A model generated the notes under the pieces. The model was not told the DNA's origin and ran no database searches. It was given only the letters and a program-made list of their open reading frames with translations. From contig NZ_MTQN01000009.1 in the NCBI RefSeq assembly GCF_001984195.1, positions 620,001 to 684,000 of the forward strand: a stretch of DNA of 64,000 bases. The letters run 5' to 3'. The DNA is from Kribbella sp. ALI-6-A. Its GTDB lineage: Bacteria; Actinomycetota; Actinomycetes; Propionibacteriales; Kribbellaceae. This document shows, in pieces, positions 8,597-16,826 of the stretch. The position numbers were made by a program, and so were the translations under genes. Within the stretch, counting starts at the first letter, position 1. Each line of letters opens with the position of its first letter.

Positions 8597-9562
8597 TCAG
8601 GAAGCGAGGCGCAGGACGAGCTTTCCGCGGGTGCGGTTGGACTCGCCGCGCAGATGAGCCGCGGCCACCTGCTCGAGCTCGAACGCCTCCTCGACCTCCA
8701 CCATCACCTCACCGGAGTCGATCAGTACGCCGATGGCGGCGAGTGCGGGCCCGTCCGGCTCGACCAGGAACGGCGTCACCCGCCTGCCCTTCGCCTCGGT
8801 CGCGGCAGCCAGCTCGGGCGACACACCGGCCGGCACCGCGACGAGCAGGCCACCGGGACGCAACGCGTCCAGCGACCGCGTGCTCGTGTCGTGGAGATCG
8901 CCGACCAGGTCGACCACGACATCGACGTCGGAGACCACCTCCTCGAACCGTACGGCGGCGTAGTCGATCACCTCGTCCGCGCCGAGCTTGGTGAGCCACT
9001 CATGGTTGTTCGCACGAGCGGTGCCGACGACATAGGCACCGAGGTGCTTGGCGAACTGGACAGCCAGGTGGCCCACACCGCCTGCGGCCGCGTGAATCAG
9101 CACGCGCTGCCCGGACTCGACATGGGCGGTGTCCACCAGGGCCTGCCACGCGGTGAGAGCGGCGAGCGGTACGGCGGCAGCCTGCTCGTGGCTGACGGTC
9201 GAAGGCTTGCGGGCGAACTGCCGAGCCGGCGCGGTGACGTACTCGGCGTACCCGCCGGCCGCCCTCGGGAACCAGGGCATGCCGTAGACCTCATCACCTT
9301 CCCGCAAGGTCGTGACGCCGAAGCCGACCTTCTCCACGACACCGGAGACGTCCCAGCCAAGGATGAACGGCGGCTCGCCGAGCACGCCCGCCATTCCGGC
9401 TCCGGCCCGCGTCTTCCAGTCCACCGGATTGATGCCGGCGGCATGCACTTTCACCCTGACCTCCGTCGGCAGCGGTTCGGGGCGGGGCTGTTGCTGCACC
9501 GAAAGCACCTCGGGACCGCCGAGGGTGTGCTGGACGACAGCGCGCATCGAGGTGTCAGACAC
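8597..9562 (-). CDS. NADP-dependent quinone oxidoreductase (zinc-less MDR family)
   Basis: Start chosen at GTG 9562 because AAGGAGA lies five bases upstream; Met6 (9547) is the alternative. 321 residues. Seen: N-terminal GroES-like domain (VKVHAAGINPVDWKTR, LGWDVSGVVEKVG), a cofactor domain with AAAGGVGHLAVQFAK (the AxxGxxG nucleotide-binding turn) and no structural-zinc cysteines. Enzymes of this group reduce quinones or enones with NADPH. It is divergent from an HxlR-type regulator gene, the usual arrangement for an electrophile- or quinone-responsive pair. Confidence 0.88.
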   Translation of the reverse strand: MSDTSMRAVVQHTLGGPEVLSVQQQPRPEPLPTEVRVKVHAAGINPVDWKTRAGAGMAGVLGEPPFILGWDVSGVVEKVGFGVTTLREGDEVYGMPWFPRAAGGYAEYVTAPARQFARKPSTVSHEQAAAVPLAALTAWQALVDTAHVESGQRVLIHAAAGGVGHLAVQFAKHLGAYVVGTARANNHEWLTKLGADEVIDYAAVRFEEVVSDVDVVVDLVGDLHDTSTRSLDALRPGGLLVAVPAGVSPELAAATEAKGRRVTPFLVEPDGPALAAIGVLIDSGEVMVEVEEAFELEQVAAAHLRGESNRTRGKLVLRLAS

Positions 9563-9697
9563 TGGTTCTCCTTGGATCGGTTGCAGGAAAGATCCCAGTG
9601 GGCTTTCCTTGGAGCCCGGAGAAAGTAACTGCGGGGAGATAGTTACCCGCAAGGGCTGGAACTTCCCAACGGGAAGCATCGAGGTGAGAGGCTTGCT

Positions 9698-10105
9698 ATG
9701 CCCACTATGTGCCTGACCGGACAGCATTCCGACCACGACGTGTACGCCGCGCAATGCCCGTGCCGGGCGATGCTGGACCTGCTGGCGAACAAGTGGTCCG
9801 CGCTGGCCATCGGCGCACTCGAGGACGGACCCCGGCGTTTCGGCCAACTCCAGCGCCATCTGCAGGGAGTCAGCCCGAAGGTGCTGACCCAGACACTGCG
9901 GCGCCTGGAGGATTTCGGCTTCGTCGATCGCACGGTCTACCCGGCGGTGCCCTTGCACGTCGAATACTCACTCACCGAACTCGGCCACAGCGCGGCGGTG
10001 CCCCTCAAGATGCTACGCACCTGGGTCGAGGACAACATCGACAGCGCTGCCCACGCCGGGGCGCCCGCAGCGTCCTGCGCGACCGAAACCGCCGCGCCTC
10101 ACTGA
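9698..10105 (+). CDS. HxlR-family transcriptional regulator
   Basis: A 135-residue winged-helix protein. Seen: CPCRAMLDLLANKW at the start of the DNA-binding domain, RFGQLQRHLQGVSPKVLTQT (recognition helix) and LRRLEDFGFVDRTVYP (wing), as in HxlR/YodB/HypR proteins. Cys22 and Cys24 precede the domain in the position of the sensing cysteine of YodB-like regulators. The gene is divergent from the quinone oxidoreductase with 135 bases between starts, so repression of that gene and of itself is the likely role (inference from context). Confidence 0.9.
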   Translation: MPTMCLTGQHSDHDVYAAQCPCRAMLDLLANKWSALAIGALEDGPRRFGQLQRHLQGVSPKVLTQTLRRLEDFGFVDRTVYPAVPLHVEYSLTELGHSAAVPLKMLRTWVEDNIDSAAHAGAPAASCATETAAPH

Positions 10106-10111
10106 CCGACC

Positions 10112-10422
10112 CCAGCCGACGTTCGTCTCCAGAACCCCAATGCGCTGGTGCCCCCGGCCGGCGTCTTTCGCCACATCGCGGCCAACGCGCTCGCGGCCGA
10201 CCGCACCGACGCGCTGCGCACACTGAAGATCCCGACGGTCGTCATCCACGGCGACAGCGACCCCCTGGTCGACGTGAGCGGCGGACGTGCCACGGCGGAC
10301 GCTGTGGCCGGCGCCGAGCTTGTGGTGATTCCCGGCATGGGACACGAGCTGCCCGAAGCACGTGGGGCCGGATCACCGACGCGATCGCGGCGAACGCCGC
10401 CAAAGCCTCAACCAAGCGGTGA
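10112..10422 (+). pseudogene. Truncated and frameshifted alpha/beta hydrolase C terminus
   Basis: The frame holding ATG 10148 reads ALRTLKIPTVVIHGDSDPLV (acid-residue strand) and LVVIPGMGHELP (catalytic His loop), the last third of an alpha/beta hydrolase. It then loses sense; the natural ending WGRITDAIAANAAKAS with a stop at 10420-10422 is in another frame. The nucleophile half of the protein is absent, since the HxlR gene ends only a few bases upstream. This is a 5'-deleted relic with a frameshift and is not expected to be active. Confidence 0.65.
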
Positions 10423-11361
10423 CGTCGACCCCTGGAAACCAGTCCCCCCGCCGGTCGACGTCTCGGGCCCGGTGGCCGCGCGCTCGAGGTGAGCGAGGAA
10501 CAACTCCTCGAGCTGCGACAACGGACGATCGCGATTCCGGATGACGGTGACGGGCCGGTCGGGCGGCGCCGGATCGAGGTGAAGCTGGGCAACGCGGCCG
10601 GAGGCGAGCGCGTCGCGTACGGCGACCCGGGGCAGGCAGGAAATCCCGAGGCCCGCGGCGACGGCGTTGGTGATCGCCGACGTGCTCGCCATACTGCTGA
10701 TCGTCGACCGTGGGATCCGCCACTCGGCATACAGCCGTTCCTGGTAGCGGCGAGTGCTCGAGCCGGGCTCACGGACGAGCACACTGGTCCCGCGCAGGTC
10801 GCCGGGCTCAACTCGCTGGCCCGCGAGCGGGTGCGAGCCGGACACGATCACGATCTGCTGCTCGGTCCCGACCGGTCGGCTGATCAACAGTGCCTTGTCG
10901 ACGTCGTCGCCGACCAAGGCCAGGGCGAGCGAGCCGTCCAGCACCTGGCGCACCGTATCGGCGGTGTTCGACACCGACAGCGCCAGCGTGACGTCGGGAT
11001 ACCGCTGAAGGAAGCTCTGCAGCCGTTCCGGGAGGATCCGCTCGCCGGACGTCGTGGTTCCTCCGATGGTGAGCGTCCCGGTGACCGGTTTGGTGCTCAA
11101 TCGGGCGAGCTGATCGAGCGCCGCCTCGGTCAGCGCGAGGATCTGGCGGGCGTACCCGAGCAGCGATTCTCCGGCCGTTGTCAGACGCAACGAGTTCCCG
11201 CTCCGGTCGATCAGTACGGTTCCCAGTTCAGCTTCGAGCCGCCGTAAGTGCGTGGACACCGTCGACTGGGTCAGTCCCAGCCGTGGTGCGGCGGCAGAGA
11301 ATCCGCCGGCGTCGACGATCGCGACGAAAACCCTCAGCTGATGGAGATCCGGTGATCGCAC
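10408..11361 (-). CDS. LysR-family regulator, probable phosphonoacetate-operon activator
   Basis: 317 residues: N-terminal winged helix (LHQLRVFVAIVDAGGFSAAA, LGLTQSTVSTHLRRLEAELG) and a periplasmic-binding-type effector domain. It starts at GTG 11361, 12 bases after the phosphonoacetate hydrolase gene on the same strand, so it is the third gene of the transporter-hydrolase-regulator operon. A LysR regulator (PhnR) governs phosphonoacetate use in Pseudomonas fluorescens 23F, which supports the same role here (established precedent plus context). A probable binding site is the inverted repeat at 14182-14200. The last 15 bases overlap the hydrolase relic on the other strand. Confidence 0.85.
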   Translation of the reverse strand: MRSPDLHQLRVFVAIVDAGGFSAAAPRLGLTQSTVSTHLRRLEAELGTVLIDRSGNSLRLTTAGESLLGYARQILALTEAALDQLARLSTKPVTGTLTIGGTTTSGERILPERLQSFLQRYPDVTLALSVSNTADTVRQVLDGSLALALVGDDVDKALLISRPVGTEQQIVIVSGSHPLAGQRVEPGDLRGTSVLVREPGSSTRRYQERLYAEWRIPRSTISSMASTSAITNAVAAGLGISCLPRVAVRDALASGRVAQLHLDPAPPDRPVTVIRNRDRPLSQLEELFLAHLERAATGPETSTGGGTGFQGSTSPLG

Positions 11362-11372
11362 GGTGGCTCCGG

Positions 11373-12614
11373 TCAGCCCGCGGCCGGAGCCGTGTGGTTG
11401 AGCACGAGGTCGTGGATGTCGCGGTTCCGCAGGATTCCCGCACGGTACCGCGCGGCCAGCGGTCCGGCGATCTTCTGACTGACGATGAGTGGGACCGGCT
11501 GCTCGTGCCGCCCGCCGTGAGAGCGTAGACGACGGTGTAACTGAGTCAGGTCGTGGTCCGCCGCGGACGCTCCCAGAGCCGTGTCGGCCGCCGCGGTCAC
11601 CGCGAGGTCTCCCACTCGGTCCACGGGAAGTTCGTACAGCGTCGCCGCCGTCTCCGCGTCCAAGATCTCCTCGATGCCGGGTACGGCGGCGAGAATCTCA
11701 CGCGCGGGGCTCCGGTGCTCGGGGTCGAGGTACAGCCACGCGAAGGAGCCGAGGGCGCCGTGGTGGCGGGGATAAGGATCGGTGATCGGCAGTACGACTT
11801 CGTGCACCGGAATCCCGGCGGCAGCGAGCAGATCCTTCAGGAACCGCACCCGAGGTCGCCCGGTTTCGCTGTCGTGCTTGGCGTTCATCCCGTGGTCGGC
11901 GGTGATCGCCACCGTGCAGCCCGCGTCGAGATACTCGCCCACCAGCCGGTCGAACTCCGTGAAGAACCGATCTGCTTCGGACTCGCCGGGAGCGTACTCG
12001 TGCTGGACCCGGTCGGTGAGCGAGACATAGAGCAGACGCAGCTGCGGTACGGCGCGGAGCGCGGCCAGCCCGAGGCGCATGCCGTAGTGGCTGGAGAAGG
12101 TGTCGTAGACGTGTGGGGCCGGATCTCCGACGAGTTCCTCGAGCGATTCGATCCCGTACGCCGGCAAACCAGCCCCCGCGGCACATTCCACGCTCACGCT
12201 CGGCACTCCCCCGTTGCCGAGCAGCTGTCGCAGTTTGTCCTTCGCTGTGATCATCAGGGTCGCAACGCCGGCCTGTTCGAAGCAGGCGTGGATGCTCGGT
12301 GCCCGGAGGTATCTGGGGTCGTTGAGCAGGACCAACTCGCCGTCCGGGGTTCGCATGTAGTTGCCGGGGATGCCGTGGAGGGCCGGCGGCACACCGGTCA
12401 CGATCGAGATGTTGTTCGGGTTGGTCAGGCTCGGCACCTCCGAGGCGCCGACGCCGAACTCTCCGCCGGCCTCGAGCATGCGCTGCAGCCGCGGCATGAT
12501 GCCGCGCTGCAAGCCGTCCCGGAAGTACCGCGGGTCCCCACCGTCGACGGTGAAGACGACCACCGGCCGGTCTGGCACCTGGTAGGTACGGTCGTTGGCG
12601 ATGACGGTGGTCAT
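11373..12614 (-). CDS. phnA: Phosphonoacetate hydrolase
   Basis: 413 residues of the alkaline-phosphatase superfamily. It cleaves the C-P bond of phosphonoacetate to acetate and phosphate using two zinc ions. Seen: metal Asp24 in VFTVDGGDP, nucleophile Thr64 in PSLTNPNN, substrate-facing Asn in the same loop, KDKLRQLLG, the metal ligands in SLTDRVQHEY and ITADHGMNAKHD, and the final metal His region (PRHHGALGSF). Length and order fit PhnA enzymes. Its start overlaps the stop of the transporter gene by four bases and a LysR gene follows, so import, hydrolysis and regulation share one operon. Confidence 0.88.
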   Translation of the reverse strand: MTTVIANDRTYQVPDRPVVVFTVDGGDPRYFRDGLQRGIMPRLQRMLEAGGEFGVGASEVPSLTNPNNISIVTGVPPALHGIPGNYMRTPDGELVLLNDPRYLRAPSIHACFEQAGVATLMITAKDKLRQLLGNGGVPSVSVECAAGAGLPAYGIESLEELVGDPAPHVYDTFSSHYGMRLGLAALRAVPQLRLLYVSLTDRVQHEYAPGESEADRFFTEFDRLVGEYLDAGCTVAITADHGMNAKHDSETGRPRVRFLKDLLAAAGIPVHEVVLPITDPYPRHHGALGSFAWLYLDPEHRSPAREILAAVPGIEEILDAETAATLYELPVDRVGDLAVTAAADTALGASAADHDLTQLHRRLRSHGGRHEQPVPLIVSQKIAGPLAARYRAGILRNRDIHDLVLNHTAPAAG

Positions 12615-14029
12615 TGGTTTTCCTCTTCCGAGTGGTTCGATCCGGTCCCCGCGCCTACTGGTTCAGGGGCGACTTGATGGGCCTGCTCCGGGTCGTTCGT
12701 AGACGTTGTCCGGTCGAGTTCGCGGACGTACCCCGGCGCCTCCCCGGTCATGATGCGCGTCACCTGCACCGGGGTGATCTCACCTTCGAAGCGAGCGATG
12801 ACGAGGCCGGCGATGGCGTTGCCGAGAGCGTTCACGACCGCACGGCACTCCGACATGAAGCGGTCGATACCGAACACGAGCATCACTCCCGACACCGGGA
12901 TGAGCGAGAACGACGAGATGGTCGCAGTGAGTTGGACGAAGCCGCCACCGCTGACACCGGCGGAGCCCTTCGAGGACAGCAACATCACCAGGAGCAACGC
13001 CAACTGCTGACCGAAGTCCAGCCGCAGATCGAGAGCCTGCGCGATGAACATGGAGGCCAGCGTGAGGTACAGGCAAGTGCCGTCGAGGTTGAACGAGTAT
13101 CCCGCCCCGACACTGATGCCCGCCGTACCTTTCGACACCCCGACGTGCTCGAGTTTGCGGATGATGCCAGGCACCGCGACTTCGGACGAGGACGCGCCCA
13201 GGGCGAGCACGATCTCCTCCTTGAAGTAGGCGAACACCCGCAGCGGGTTCAGCCGGCTGAGCAGCAGGACGCCACCGAAGACCACCACGACGAACACGAT
13301 CGACGTTGCGTAGAACGTCGCGACGAGTTTCACCAGGCCGCCGATGGTCGTGGCCCCGAAGCTGCCCAGCGTGTACGCCATCGCCCCGAACACGCCGATC
13401 GGTGCGACACAGGTGACGAACCGGACGACGGTGAAGAGCACCTCGGACAGCCGCTCGATCCCCCGGGTGATCGGCCGGCCCCGTTCGCCGAGCACCGCCA
13501 GCGCGAGGCCGAACAGCACGGCGAACACCAGGATCTGCAGGACCGCGCCGTCGGCGAAGCTGGCCACGATGTTGCTCGGAATCGCATGCGTGAGATGGTC
13601 GAACGCCGACAGCGGCTGGGCCGACTCCACCTTCTGCGCGGCGTCCTCACTGACCACGAGACTCGCGGGCGAGATGTGCAGGCCGGCACCGGGCCGCACC
13701 AGGTTGACCACGGCGAGGCCCAGCAGCAGAGCGAGCGTGGTGATGACCTCGAAGTACACGATCGATCGAAACGCCACCCGGCCCACCTGCCGCAGGTCGG
13801 CGACGGCTCCGATGCCGGCGACAACCATGCAGAACACGATCGGGCCGAGCGTCATGGTCAGCAGACTGACGAAGACCTCACCCAGCGGGGCCAGCGCCCG
13901 CCCGAAGCCGGGAGCGACGAGTCCGGTCACCGCCCCGCCGACCGCGCCCACAAGGATCCAGATCTGCAGGCGCCGGTACCACGGGCGGCTTCGCGTGCGA
14001 GCCGGCCGCAGCGATGGTTCTGCCTCCAT
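12611..14029 (-). CDS. DAACS-family carboxylate:cation symporter, probable phosphonoacetate importer
   Basis: Start ATG 14029 chosen over upstream codons because CCAGGAGG stands eight bases before it. 472 residues with about eight membrane helices and two re-entrant loops. The family signatures are present: the serine-rich ALGASSSEVAVPG in hairpin 1 and FNLDGTCLY (NxDGT cation/substrate motif) in helix 7. Relatives (DctA, GltP) import dicarboxylates or acidic amino acids with protons or sodium. Coupling to phnA suggests uptake of phosphonoacetate, an anionic carboxylate analogue of malonate or succinate (inference). The 5' leader has a hairpin and an upstream inverted repeat. Confidence 0.85.
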   Translation of the reverse strand: MEAEPSLRPARTRSRPWYRRLQIWILVGAVGGAVTGLVAPGFGRALAPLGEVFVSLLTMTLGPIVFCMVVAGIGAVADLRQVGRVAFRSIVYFEVITTLALLLGLAVVNLVRPGAGLHISPASLVVSEDAAQKVESAQPLSAFDHLTHAIPSNIVASFADGAVLQILVFAVLFGLALAVLGERGRPITRGIERLSEVLFTVVRFVTCVAPIGVFGAMAYTLGSFGATTIGGLVKLVATFYATSIVFVVVVFGGVLLLSRLNPLRVFAYFKEEIVLALGASSSEVAVPGIIRKLEHVGVSKGTAGISVGAGYSFNLDGTCLYLTLASMFIAQALDLRLDFGQQLALLLVMLLSSKGSAGVSGGGFVQLTATISSFSLIPVSGVMLVFGIDRFMSECRAVVNALGNAIAGLVIARFEGEITPVQVTRIMTGEAPGYVRELDRTTSTNDPEQAHQVAPEPVGAGTGSNHSEEENQ

Positions 14030-14057
14030 GACGTTGTCCTCCTGGCGTTCCGACTCG

Positions 14058-14077
14058 CCACGGCCCGAAGGCCGTGG
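14058..14077. promoter_or_regulatory. Leader hairpin before transporter start
   Basis: CCACGGCC (14058-14065) and GGCCGTGG (14070-14077) form a perfect eight-pair stem closed by CGAA. It ends 29 bases upstream of the transporter start codon and would fold in the mRNA leader. A role in translation or stability is possible but undemonstrated. Confidence 0.4.
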
Positions 14078-14181
14078 GCGATCGCCGAAGTTCGGCGCCA
14101 CCGATCGTGGGCCGGTGCTCACGACGGTCGCTGAACGACGGGAGAAGCAACAGTGAACACGGCGGGGTCATCACCCCAGCC

Positions 14182-14200
14182 GTCAATGACACCTATTGAC
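14182..14200. promoter_or_regulatory. Inverted repeat GTCAAT-N7-ATTGAC, candidate LysR site
   Basis: A perfect 6-base inverted repeat about 150 bases upstream of the transporter start, between the end of an SDR gene and the phosphonoacetate operon. Size and dyad fit LysR-type recognition sites. The LysR gene of this operon is the obvious candidate binder. Confidence 0.45.
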
Positions 14201-14205
14201 AGGGA

Positions 14206-15051
14206 TCAGCCGAGCTGGGCGCCGGTGGGAAAGTCGGTGCTGACCGTCAGCTTCTCCCATCGATCGATGTCGGCGTCGACCGCCGAGCGACCGGCCCGGA
14301 CCAGGCGAAGGGCGTCGGAGCCAAGGACCAGGTGAGCAGGCGGCTCCGGAGAGTTGAAGACCTCGAGTACGGCGGCCGCCGCCTTCGCTGGGTCGCCCAA
14401 CTGGTTGCCGCTGGCGGTTTGCCGGGCGGCGCGAATCGGCTCGAAGAGTTCGTCGTAGTCGGCGATCGTGCGCTCGGCGCGGACCATGGACCGGCCGGCC
14501 CAGTCGGTACGGAACGAGCCCGGTTCGATCGCGGTCACGTGGACGCCGAAGCCGGCCACTTCCTTGCCGACGGCCTCCAGCATGCCTTCGACGGCGTACT
14601 TGCTGCCGCAGTAGTACGCCAACCCCGGCACGGTCATCAGCCCACCCATCGAGGTGACCGCGAAGATGTGCCCGGCCCGGCGGCGTCGCAGGTACGGCAG
14701 AACCGCCTGCACGGTCGCGGCCACACCGAAGACGTTCACGGCGAACTGATCGCGCAGTTGCGACAGCGGGGACTCCTCGAACACCCCCTCGTGGCCGTAG
14801 CCGGCGTTCGCGATCACCGCGTCGATCGGGCCGACCTCCTTCTCGATCTCCTCGACCAGCGCGAACACTGCCTCGTCGTCGGTGACATCGAGCAGCCGGG
14901 CATGCGCCCTGGACGGGTGCAGAGCCGTGAAGGCCTCGGCATCGGCGGGTTTGCGGACCGTGCCGATCACGGTGTGACCGGCGGCCAGTGCTCCTTCGGC
15001 GAAGGCGCGGCCCAGGCCGCTGCTCACGCCGGTGATCAGAAATTCGGGCAT
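14206..15051 (-). CDS. SDR-family oxidoreductase
   Basis: Start ATG 15051 overlaps the TetR stop by one base (TGATG). 281 residues with the classical SDR layout: TGVSSGLGRAFAEG (nucleotide-binding turn), LDVTDD, IANAGYGHEG (NAG motif), active-site Ser in TSMGG and YCGSKYAVEG (Tyr-x-x-x-Lys, with one extra residue grouping typical of the PRK06182-like subgroup). The basic TVRKP after strand 2 suggests NADP(H). The substrate is not predictable. Translational coupling to the TetR gene implies that the regulator controls this operon. Confidence 0.87.
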   Translation of the reverse strand: MPEFLITGVSSGLGRAFAEGALAAGHTVIGTVRKPADAEAFTALHPSRAHARLLDVTDDEAVFALVEEIEKEVGPIDAVIANAGYGHEGVFEESPLSQLRDQFAVNVFGVAATVQAVLPYLRRRRAGHIFAVTSMGGLMTVPGLAYYCGSKYAVEGMLEAVGKEVAGFGVHVTAIEPGSFRTDWAGRSMVRAERTIADYDELFEPIRAARQTASGNQLGDPAKAAAAVLEVFNSPEPPAHLVLGSDALRLVRAGRSAVDADIDRWEKLTVSTDFPTGAQLG

Positions 15052-15641
15052 CAGTTGTTCCCTCGGATCGTCGCGCACCAGATCTGTGCGCAGATGTCGG
15101 CAGTGCGGTCGAGGTCGTCGCCGTTGACGCTCGCCCAGTAGAAAGTGCGCTCGGTCATCCAGCACAGCGCTTCGGCCACCGCCGGATCGGGTACGCCGGC
15201 CCGCGCGAGCACCTCCGTCATGGCGGCGGCGTACCGGTTCACCGTGCCGGTCCACAGACCGCGGATGGCCGGCGTCACCGGTGTGAGGTCGACGGCAGCG
15301 CGCATCACCAGCCCGTGCTCGCGCCACGAGTTCGCGGTGTGCCGCACCGACGCCCGGACGACGTCCTCGACGGACTCGTCCGCGGCCTCGGCGACCTCCG
15401 CCTGGGCGGCCAGCGCGTCGACCGTCCGGCCCACCAGCGCCGTCAGCACCTCCAGCTTGGAGCCGAAGTAGAAGTACAACGAGGCCCGCGAGATTCCGGC
15501 GCCCTTGGCGATCGACTCCACCGTCATCAACTCGACGCCTTCACGCCCGAGCAACTCCTCGGCCGCGTCGAGAATCGCCTTCTCGCGCAGATCTCCCTTG
15601 CGCGGACCCTGCCGTCGCTTACCGCTCGTCGCCGCAGTCAC
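15051..15641 (-). CDS. TetR/AcrR-family regulator
   Basis: 196 residues from a GTG start. N-terminal helix-turn-helix: REKAILDAAEELLGREG, SIAKGAGISRASLYFYFGSK (recognition helix). The C-terminal ligand domain is rich in Ala and Val and ends in a WxxxTxRxFYWA-like helix (WMTERTFYWASV), a pattern seen in EthR-type TetR proteins. First gene of a two-gene operon with the following SDR. Ligand unknown. Confidence 0.88.
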   Translation of the reverse strand: MTAATSGKRRQGPRKGDLREKAILDAAEELLGREGVELMTVESIAKGAGISRASLYFYFGSKLEVLTALVGRTVDALAAQAEVAEAADESVEDVVRASVRHTANSWREHGLVMRAAVDLTPVTPAIRGLWTGTVNRYAAAMTEVLARAGVPDPAVAEALCWMTERTFYWASVNGDDLDRTADICAQIWCATIRGNN

Positions 15642-15716
15642 ACCAGAGAGTCTACGCCGTGTTGATAAAACTCGACACCGCGTCGATTGTGATCTGAGGT
15701 ACTCCCCTGCCGATCG

Positions 15717-16781
15717 TCAGCGGCGGGCTTGGATCTTCAAGTCGCCCCGGGTCTGGATGCGGATGTGGTCGCTCGCGAGCATGGCGTGTGGGAACCCGAG
15801 GTCGATCGCGCTGACCTCGTCCAGACGCGTCAGCTGGGACGGCGTGAGCTCGACCTCCAACGCTCCCAGGTTCTCCTGCAGCTGATCGACGGTTCGGGCT
15901 CCGATGATCGGCGCCGTCACCCCTGGGTTCTGCAGGGCCCAGGCGAGCCCCACCTGGGCCGGCGTACGGCCGGCTTCGTCGGCGACCTCCTTCACCACGT
16001 CGACGATGGCGAGGCTGCGCTCGGTCACGCCACCGAGGGCGACGTTGAAACTCTTGCGGACGCTCTCGCCCTCGCCGGACGGCGTCGCGGCCAGGTCCTG
16101 GCGGCTGTACTTGCCGGTGAGTACGCCGCCGGCCAACGGCGACCACAGCACCGTTCCCAACCCCAGCTCCTGGGCCATCGGGATGAGGTCACGCTCGCCG
16201 GTACGCTCCACCAGGTTGTACTCCAACTGCAGCGCGACGAACGGCGACCAGCCGCGCAGATCGGCGATCGTCTGCATGCGCGAGATCTGCCAGGCCGGGG
16301 TGTTGGAGATCGCGACATACAGCACCTTGCCCTGCTGCACGAGGTCGTCCAGCCCGCGGAGAATCTCATCGACGGGCGTGGTGGAGTCCCACACGTGCAG
16401 GTAGAGCAGGTCGATGTAGTCGGTGTTCAGCTGTCGCAAACTGGTTTCGACCGCCCCGAAAAGACTTTTCCGGCTCGCACCACCGGAGTTGGGGTCGTCG
16501 GGCCGACGCAGCGTCGTGTACTTCGTTGCCAGGACCAAGCTGTCGCGCCGGTCCTTCGCGAATTCACCGAGCATGCGCTCCGACGTACCGTTGGTGTAGG
16601 TGACCGCGGTGTCGATGAAGTTCCCGCCGCGCTCGACGTACAGGTCGAACAGCTTGCGTGCCTCGTCCTGCTCCGCACCCCAGCCCCATTCGTTGCCGAA
16701 GGTGGCCGCTCCGAGAGCGAGCGGCGAGACTCGCAGGCCGGAACGCCCCAGCTGCCGGTAGGTGTCGAGGGTGAGTGTCAT
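15717..16781 (-). CDS. Aldo/keto reductase
   Basis: 354 residues, ATG start preceded by AGGAGA. TIM-barrel oxidoreductase of the AKR superfamily. Seen: FIDTAVTYTNGTSE (Asp and Tyr of the catalytic tetrad), VLATKYTT (Lys), YIDLLYLHVWD (His), and the NADPH-binding end (GARTVDQLQENLGALEVELT). It reduces carbonyl compounds with NADPH. The gene lies downstream of an SDR gene on the same strand with a 45-base gap, so the two may be cotranscribed under the paired operators at 17591-17637. Confidence 0.9.
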   Translation of the reverse strand: MTLTLDTYRQLGRSGLRVSPLALGAATFGNEWGWGAEQDEARKLFDLYVERGGNFIDTAVTYTNGTSERMLGEFAKDRRDSLVLATKYTTLRRPDDPNSGGASRKSLFGAVETSLRQLNTDYIDLLYLHVWDSTTPVDEILRGLDDLVQQGKVLYVAISNTPAWQISRMQTIADLRGWSPFVALQLEYNLVERTGERDLIPMAQELGLGTVLWSPLAGGVLTGKYSRQDLAATPSGEGESVRKSFNVALGGVTERSLAIVDVVKEVADEAGRTPAQVGLAWALQNPGVTAPIIGARTVDQLQENLGALEVELTPSQLTRLDEVSAIDLGFPHAMLASDHIRIQTRGDLKIQARR

Positions 16782-16826
16782 TGTCTTCTCCTGGTGTGAT
16801 TTCGAGTGCGTGGAAGAGCGTGAGTT

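Noticed and set aside
12614..14134. 506-codon plus-strand open frame opposite the DAACS transporter
   Set aside because: Very hydrophilic His/Arg/Glu-rich sequence with no fold; the opposite strand encodes an unmistakable membrane transporter.
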